Source: Methanosarcinales archaeon
GTDB taxonomy: Archaea > Halobacteriota > Syntropharchaeia > Alkanophagales > Methanospirareceae
Assembly (NCBI GenBank): GCA_030621945.1
Contig: JAUXGS010000054.1
Location: 1-6,431 of the forward strand
Length of the DNA stretch: 6,431 nucleotides
Reading direction: 5' to 3'
The notes under the pieces were generated by a model, which did no database searches, was not told the DNA's origin, and saw only the letters and a list, made by a program, of their open reading frames with translations. Numbering within the stretch: position 1 is the stretch's first letter; each line of letters starts with the position of its first letter. Below are positions 1 through 4,242 of the stretch, piece by piece. The position numbers and the translations under genes are program-made.

Positions 1-417
1 AACAATCTTCTGCCCGACTACAGGAGTAATACCCGCGGCAGTCAATTCTTCAATCGGGCTGGTTATTAGCATATCCTCACGATAGGCACCGTATGCTTCT
101 TCGGGCGGAATGGTTAATGTCTTATTTTCGCCCACAGCCATACCCACAACGCCCTTATCAAATCCCACGATCATCTTACTGGCACCAACCGTAAATCCAA
201 GCGGCTGGTAATCCCTTTTCTGGTTGTATATTCCTGCTTCAATCGCAATGTCTTTTACAGACGTGTCAAAAACAGTACCGTCTTCCAGTTTCCCGACGTA
301 GTCTACCTGAGCGTAGTCGCCGTCTTCAACCACTTTTACCGGATTATCAGTACTTAAACATCCGCTCACTAAAATGGCGCCCACCAGCAACAAAAGCAAT
401 GCTTCTTTTCTTCTCAT
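1..417 (-). CDS. Lipoprotein FKBP-type peptidyl-prolyl isomerase, SlyD-like (C-terminus cut by window edge)
   Basis: Translating the minus strand from the ATG at 417 gives 139 residues that stay open to base 1, so the C-terminus is missing. Residues 1-20 are a lipoprotein signal: a basic start (MRRKEA), a leucine-rich core and a lipobox VSGC with Cys20 as the lipidation site, so the protein should be anchored outside the cytoplasmic membrane. From about residue 35 comes an FKBP fold: DYVGKLEDGTVFDTS (40-53 region), then FTVG and KMIVGFDKGVVGM (75-93), then IPPEEAYG (103-110). Tyr40, Phe50, Asp51, Phe75, Ile83 and Tyr109 match the usual FKBP active-site positions by motif. The stretch after EEAYG (AYREDMLITSPIEEL, ending VGQKI) looks like the start of the insert-in-flap chaperone domain of SlyD-type FKBPs. 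Expected role: cis-trans isomerisation of proline bonds and folding of exported proteins. The helicase gene upstream is divergent. No strong Shine-Dalgarno motif lies before the ATG. Confidence 0.9.
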   Translation of the reverse strand, partial: MRRKEALLLLLVGAILVSGCLSTDNPVKVVEDGDYAQVDYVGKLEDGTVFDTSVKDIAIEAGIYNQKRDYQPLGFTVGASKMIVGFDKGVVGMAVGENKTLTIPPEEAYGAYREDMLITSPIEELTAAGITPVVGQKIV

Positions 418-703
418 TTTTTCTCTATCGCGTGCACTCGCAATCTCCAGTAAGTGACAAACAAATCAGGCTACACACATACCTTCCTACCTTCAGAAGC
501 TTTTCAACTCCCGACCCGAAAGAGAATGTAGCCCATGTGTCTATAAGTTACTTCTTAAACTATGGCCTGTTAAACATTTCGCGTAATTCCCATCTCTTGT
601 AAAAATCAGTGACTTCACATTTACCTGAGCGGTGCATGGAATTTAAAACAAAAGAGAACAACCTAAAAATAGGGGCACGTGAAAAAGCAAAATTTTACAG
701 CAC
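418..703. other. Divergent intergenic region, no gene supported
   Basis: These 286 bases separate the FKBP lipoprotein gene (leftward) from the helicase gene (rightward) and should hold both promoters. A 67-codon open frame runs through 399-602 on the plus strand, but it has no family resemblance and starts inside the FKBP gene, so it is not called. I saw no tRNA, no clear C/D-box RNA and no strong hairpin. AT-rich candidates for TATA boxes are at 641-648 and 663-670 (plus). For the FKBP gene the best minus-strand candidate is a weak CTTATA at 542-547, which would imply a leader of about 100 bases. Confidence 0.6.
641..648 (+). promoter_or_regulatory. Candidate TATA box for the helicase gene
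   Basis: The sequence atttaaaa lies about 60 bases before the helicase ATG. Archaeal transcription usually starts some 25 bases after the TATA box, which would put the start near 670 and give a leader of about 33 bases. A second candidate, ctaaaaat at 663-670, would give a leader of about 12 bases. The sequence does not decide between them. Confidence 0.35.
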
Positions 704-2716
704 ATGACTAAAACAAACAACTCATATTTCCCCTTCTTGTCTATAAGAGCAGGACAACGGGAGTTTATGGACGATGTAAGAGATTCGGTAGAGTCCGAAA
801 AAATCCTTATCGCGCATGCGCCAACCGGGATAGGGAAAACCGTCGCGGCACTCGTTCCCGCCTTGCAGTACGCACTGGAAAACGAAAAAACGGTCTTTTT
901 CCTCACTTCCAAACGCAGCCAGCACAAAATAGCTATTGACACGCTCAGATTAATAAAGCAGCATACCAAACTCAATTTCGTGGCGGTTGACGTTACGTCG
1001 AAGCAATCCATGTGCCCACGTGCGACCTCTGTCTATCGGGAGTTTTATTCGTTATTCAACGAGTTTTGCAAGTCCGAGCAGAAGAATAAACGATGTCGGT
1101 ATTTCCTTAAGAGCGATGAAGAAGCACTGCGGCGGATACGAGATGACATACTGCACGTAGAGGAGTTATGTGGCTGGTGCGCAGGTAGAGGAGTATGCCC
1201 GTATAAGGCAGCTTTGGAGGTGGCTGAACGTGCTGATGTGGTCGTGTGCGACTATAACTATCTCTTTTCCCCGGACATTGCAGAAATGGTGTTAGAGAAG
1301 ATAGAAGTGGGTTTGGACGACCTCATTGTAATCGTTGACGAAGCCCATAACCTGCCAGACCGTATACGAAACAATCTAAGCAATACCTTGCGAATGAGTA
1401 CGGTAACCAGTGCAGCGCGGGAGATCAGGTATATAGACCGCGAAATGTACGGCAATCTCATGGAATTGGAAAAGATCTTCACGAAATTGGCTCTGGAAGC
1501 GAGTAAAAACAAAGCGGTAGAGATAGGGGTGGAGCGGGATTTTCTGCTGGAAGAGATGGAGAAGGTGTTGCGGCGGAGAATAGAAGCAATAAGTTATGAT
1601 GATTTCGTCAACACGCTTCAAAGCATTGCCGAAGACCTTGAGACCACCGGCGAGGCTAAAACCGCTGGGAGCACAAAAGATGTGTTCTCCGCAGAAGAGA
1701 AACGCATACTCAAAACCTTGAAAAAGAGCCGCGATAGCTCGATAAGAACTACGAGAAGCCCAAGATATAAAAAAGAGAAAGAGACGGCGCAGCGGAATAT
1801 CATCAACGTGGCGGAGTTCTTAGACGGATGGAGAACAAGAGAGAAATGTGTAAGGATATTTTCGCTTGTGCCGCGAGAGAATCCAATGCTTTACTTCAAA
1901 CTGCTTGACCCCTCGGTGATAAGTGCGCCAATATTCGCACGGGTGCATGCAACCATAATGATGAGCGGCACGCTATGCCCTACAGAGATGTATGCCGATG
2001 TGCTCGGCGCTACGCCTGATCGAATCAAAGGCAAAGAGATACTTATGCGGGAGTACAGGTCGCCGTTTCCAGAGGAGAACCGGCAGATTGTGGTTACAGC
2101 TGAGCTCACAACGAAATATACGGAACGAGGCGAAGAGATGTATATGAAGGTAGCCGGGAAGATTAGTGAAGTGGCTAAATACGTAAAAGGCGGCATGGCG
2201 GTATTCTTCCCGTCTTACGCGCTTCTCAAAGACATTGCTACATATTTGCCGGAGGACGTAAGAAGTCGGGCGCTGGTGGAGCGGAGGAAGATGAATAAGG
2301 AGGAGAAAAATAGGCTTTATGAGTCGTTACGGGATACTACTGGGGGAATATTACTCGCCGTGCAGGGCGGGTCGTTCTCCGAAGGCTTGGATTATGAATC
2401 CAACACGCTAAAGGCGATTATCGTCGTTGGAGTGCCGTTGAGCCCGCCAACGCTGGAGGTAAAAACGATAGAAGGCTATTACACGGGTAAATACGGCGCG
2501 GAAAAGGGACGGCTGTACGGTTATCTCCACCCCGCGGTTACGAAGGTGCTGCAAGCGGCGGGCCGCGGTATAAGAAGCGAGCAAGACCGATGTATCGTTG
2601 TTCTGATGGATTACCGATTCGCCCAGTTTCCGTATAAACAGTGTCTCCCTTCGGATTACAATGTTACCTTTACCGATCGAGCAGAAGTACTGTGTAGAAA
2701 ATTCTTTCTTACATGA
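704..2716 (+). CDS. xpd: XPD/Rad3-family iron-sulfur DNA helicase (superfamily 2)
   Basis: This 670-residue protein has the full XPD/DinG helicase order. An RAGQREFM motif at 15-22 is followed by Walker A APTGIGKT (39-46), TSKRSQH (motif Ia, 68-74), the DEAH box (212-215), SGTL (421-424), GSFSEGLDY (556-564) and the arginine-finger motif QAAGRGIRSEQDR (617-629). Cys104, Cys122, Cys131 and Cys165 line up by spacing and context with the four 4Fe-4S ligands of human XPD: the first two are 17 residues apart in both, then RCRYF and GVCPY match human HCRFY and GWCPY. Two more cysteines, 156 and 159, are extra. Residues of roughly 225-410 would form the Arch domain; 335-365 is very basic. XPD enzymes unwind DNA 5' to 3'; in archaea the repair role is presumed. 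An in-frame stop at 680-682 precedes the ATG, so 704 is the first possible ATG start. No Shine-Dalgarno motif is evident. A DinG-like assignment within the same family is the main alternative. Confidence 0.93.
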   Translation: MTKTNNSYFPFLSIRAGQREFMDDVRDSVESEKILIAHAPTGIGKTVAALVPALQYALENEKTVFFLTSKRSQHKIAIDTLRLIKQHTKLNFVAVDVTSKQSMCPRATSVYREFYSLFNEFCKSEQKNKRCRYFLKSDEEALRRIRDDILHVEELCGWCAGRGVCPYKAALEVAERADVVVCDYNYLFSPDIAEMVLEKIEVGLDDLIVIVDEAHNLPDRIRNNLSNTLRMSTVTSAAREIRYIDREMYGNLMELEKIFTKLALEASKNKAVEIGVERDFLLEEMEKVLRRRIEAISYDDFVNTLQSIAEDLETTGEAKTAGSTKDVFSAEEKRILKTLKKSRDSSIRTTRSPRYKKEKETAQRNIINVAEFLDGWRTREKCVRIFSLVPRENPMLYFKLLDPSVISAPIFARVHATIMMSGTLCPTEMYADVLGATPDRIKGKEILMREYRSPFPEENRQIVVTAELTTKYTERGEEMYMKVAGKISEVAKYVKGGMAVFFPSYALLKDIATYLPEDVRSRALVERRKMNKEEKNRLYESLRDTTGGILLAVQGGSFSEGLDYESNTLKAIIVVGVPLSPPTLEVKTIEGYYTGKYGAEKGRLYGYLHPAVTKVLQAAGRGIRSEQDRCIVVLMDYRFAQFPYKQCLPSDYNVTFTDRAEVLCRKFFLT

Positions 2717-2749
2717 AACGTGCAATTACACTGCCCTTATAGTATCGAA
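2717..2749. other. Convergent gene junction
   Basis: Only 33 bases separate the helicase stop (TGA, 2714-2716) from the stop of the minus-strand unknown gene (TAG, read from 2750-2752). There is no hairpin and no clear oligo-T tract in the gap, so any terminator must be weak or lie inside the coding ends. The transcripts of the two genes may overlap at their 3' ends. Confidence 0.5.
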
Positions 2750-3112
2750 CTACAAATCCTCCTCAATTCCCTCGAGTTCCTCTCCGAATTCCTCTTCTAC
2801 TTCTCTCTCAAGATCAGCGCTCGCACTGGCACCTAAAGCAGCTTCTAATAACCCAACTACAGAATCTCGCATAGCAAACGCCTTCTCCCTGTCATAAGGG
2901 AAATTAAAACGCTTTCGCCCGAAATCGCTTTCTACTATCTTCCCGCCTTCTATCTTTCGAACCCAGTGCTGCTCGATAGAGATAAACTTGCCATATTGCC
3001 CTTCTTTGACAAAACCCCTCCATACTAACCTCGGGTTACCATCATCATTTTTCAAAATCACTCTGTACCCGACATCTTTTAACGTCTTTATACTCGGTTT
3101 TATTCCAGCCAT
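2750..3112 (-). CDS. Unknown 120-residue protein with an acidic C-terminal tail
   Basis: I do not recognise this family. Three things support a real gene: a Shine-Dalgarno motif (AGGTGA, 3123-3128) 10 bases before the ATG, a consensus TATA box at 3159-3166, and a neat fit between two real genes. The protein has no signal peptide or membrane segment, so it is probably cytoplasmic. Residues 1-75 look beta-rich and basic or aromatic (GYRVILKNDDG, PRLVWRGFV, YGKFISIEQHWVRKI, FGRKRFNFPYD). Residues 76-97 look helical (EKAFAMRDSVVGLLEAALGA). Residues 100-120 form a tail with 12 Asp/Glu out of 21, ending GIEEDL. A beta-rich basic body plus an acidic tail is a layout seen in some single-stranded nucleic-acid-binding proteins, but this is only a resemblance in shape. 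The gene converges on the helicase and lies 54 bases downstream of secF on the same strand, yet it appears to be transcribed on its own. Confidence 0.8.
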   Translation of the reverse strand: MAGIKPSIKTLKDVGYRVILKNDDGNPRLVWRGFVKEGQYGKFISIEQHWVRKIEGGKIVESDFGRKRFNFPYDREKAFAMRDSVVGLLEAALGASASADLEREVEEEFGEELEGIEEDL

Positions 3113-3122
3113 GGCTTTTCTT

Positions 3123-3128
3123 TCACCT
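3123..3128 (-). promoter_or_regulatory. Ribosome binding site of the 120-residue unknown protein
   Basis: On the minus strand this reads AGGTGA, a match to the 16S rRNA 3' end, followed by 10 bases to the ATG at 3112. It supports that start codon and a leadered transcript. Confidence 0.65.
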
Positions 3129-3158
3129 ACTCCTTATCTTATTTAGATTTTCTATCGG

Positions 3159-3166
3159 TATATAAA
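3159..3166 (-). promoter_or_regulatory. TATA box of the 120-residue unknown protein
   Basis: The minus strand reads TTTATATA, essentially the archaeal consensus. Transcription would be expected to start near 3137, giving a leader of about 25 bases that contains the ribosome binding site at 3123-3128. The box directly abuts the secF stop codon (TAA read from 3167-3169), so this gene can be expressed apart from secF. Confidence 0.7.
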
Positions 3167-4144
3167 TTAGACGGTGCTGCTTTTACTTTTATTCTTCGCG
3201 TTCTTTTTATTCACCCCGCTCTTCACACTGCGCTTCCCATATTTCTTCCTCTCCTTCTTCCCCATATACCACCGTAATACCCCTGCATTAAAGAGCCAGG
3301 TGTTCAGCAAATCCATCGTGAGACCGAAAAAGAGCACGAGCGAGATGTCCCTTAACATGGGAATAGGAGCGAAATGCGATGAGAATAAATGAATAGAAGA
3401 GGAAACGAGGAACATTGCGAATACCGCGGACAGGGTAGAGAAGGTCATCGTTATGCCGGTTTTCATTGCATTTCTTACCTTCTCATTTAAGTCACCCTTT
3501 TTACGAAGCAGATTCGTCGTCAGTAAAATATTAGAGTCCACAGAATAGCCGATGAGCATAAGCAACGCTGCGACCGTGCTAAGCGATAATTTCATTCCTA
3601 TTATGTCCATACAGGCAACCGCAATTACGATGTCAGAAAAAGCGGCAAAAATTACTGCTAACGGTGGAATAACTGTTCTAAATACCACGAAGACAACAAT
3701 TGCCATCAGCGTAAAAGCGAGGATCACGGCACGCACTGCCTGACTTTGCGATTCCTGACCAAACAACGGACTTATGTCCCGCAGTTCATACGACCCGTAT
3801 TCTTCTTTAAACACTGCTATCAACTCATCTTTTTGTAATTCGCTCATTTGTCCGAATTCTATACTTTTCTCGTTCACGCCACCAGTGTCCCTTATATGGG
3901 CAATCGGATAAGCAGCGAATTTCGCGGTAAGCGCTTCTTTTGTATCGTCAGTTGTTATCTTTATCACTGTTCCGCCTTTGAAATCCGTTCCTAAACTAAC
4001 CGGTGAGTCTACGGTTACTTGCGTGTACGTGATTATAGCGAAAGAGATGAGTAAGATGATTAACGGTATCGCAACCATTTTTTTCACCGGATATTTTGTA
4101 ATATCTACTTTTTCAAACAGGCTGTCTATATCAGGTATACGCAT
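3167..4144 (-). CDS. secF: Protein-export membrane protein SecF
   Basis: SecF works with SecD in the cytoplasmic membrane to aid late steps of protein export through the Sec channel. The 325 residues show the six-helix SecF plan. TM1 is at about 23-43, an external P1 head domain at 44-137 begins with the conserved LGTDFKGGT (51-59), and five more helices follow at about 138-156, 159-182, 186-210, 231-256 and 266-292. GYSVDSNILL (199-208) in TM4 is the SecF signature; Asp203 sits where bacterial SecF has the Asp tied to proton use. The tail at 296-325 is rich in Lys/Arg and should stay in the cytoplasm. A GAAAGGA ribosome-binding-like sequence (4151-4157) lies 6 bases before the ATG at 4144. 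Length and helix count are normal. SecF is usually paired with secD, but here the downstream gene is an unknown protein with its own promoter and the upstream neighbour is divergent purL. Confidence 0.95.
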   Translation of the reverse strand: MRIPDIDSLFEKVDITKYPVKKMVAIPLIILLISFAIITYTQVTVDSPVSLGTDFKGGTVIKITTDDTKEALTAKFAAYPIAHIRDTGGVNEKSIEFGQMSELQKDELIAVFKEEYGSYELRDISPLFGQESQSQAVRAVILAFTLMAIVVFVVFRTVIPPLAVIFAAFSDIVIAVACMDIIGMKLSLSTVAALLMLIGYSVDSNILLTTNLLRKKGDLNEKVRNAMKTGITMTFSTLSAVFAMFLVSSSIHLFSSHFAPIPMLRDISLVLFFGLTMDLLNTWLFNAGVLRWYMGKKERKKYGKRSVKSGVNKKNAKNKSKSSTV

Positions 4145-4150
4145 GCAACA

Positions 4151-4157
4151 TCCTTTC
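4151..4157 (-). promoter_or_regulatory. Ribosome binding site of secF
   Basis: The minus strand reads GAAAGGA with 6 bases to the ATG at 4144. An overlapping ATG at 4149-4151 is out of frame with SecF. Use of this site requires a transcript that starts upstream (at a coordinate above 4157), which matters for deciding which AT-rich box is the secF promoter. Confidence 0.5.
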
Positions 4158-4159
4158 TA

Positions 4160-4173
4160 TTTATTTAAATAAA
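4160..4173. promoter_or_regulatory. Symmetric AT palindrome, candidate TATA box between secF and purL
   Basis: The 14 bases tttatttaaataaa are a perfect palindrome, so they read as a TATA-like element on both strands. Used rightward, a start near 4193 would give purL a leader of about 50 bases. Used leftward, the start would fall around 4140-4146, at the secF start codon, giving a leaderless transcript without the ribosome binding site at 4151-4157. Confidence 0.45.
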
Positions 4174-4217
4174 AACCTTCATCTTTTGCAAATAGGGATG
4201 TAAAATCCGTGATAAGG

Positions 4218-4226
4218 CTTTTAAAG
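4218..4226. promoter_or_regulatory. Second AT-rich box in the secF-purL spacer
   Basis: The sequence cttttaaag has a symmetric tttaaa core. Read leftward, it predicts secF transcription starting near 4196, with a leader of about 50 bases that includes the secF ribosome binding site. Read rightward it is too close to the purL ATG (4243) unless purL is leaderless or uses a later start. The role is uncertain. Confidence 0.3.
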
Positions 4227-4242
4227 TCATGCTTTTCTTACC

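Noticed and set aside
399..602. Plus-strand open frame of 67 codons in the FKBP-helicase spacer
   Set aside because: It begins inside the FKBP gene on the opposite strand, has no ribosome binding site or recognisable motif, and its composition looks like translated non-coding sequence.
418..703. tRNA or small structured RNA in the spacer
   Set aside because: I found no cloverleaf, no convincing C and D boxes, and no long stem by eye; a covariance-model search could overturn this.
643..1011. Minus-strand open frame of 122 codons over the helicase 5' end
   Set aside because: It is antisense to the Walker A region of a clear helicase, with no family signature of its own.
2661..2897. Plus-strand serine-rich open frame after the helicase
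   Set aside because: It is the antisense of the acidic tail of the minus-strand 120-residue protein; the serine runs are complements of Glu codons.
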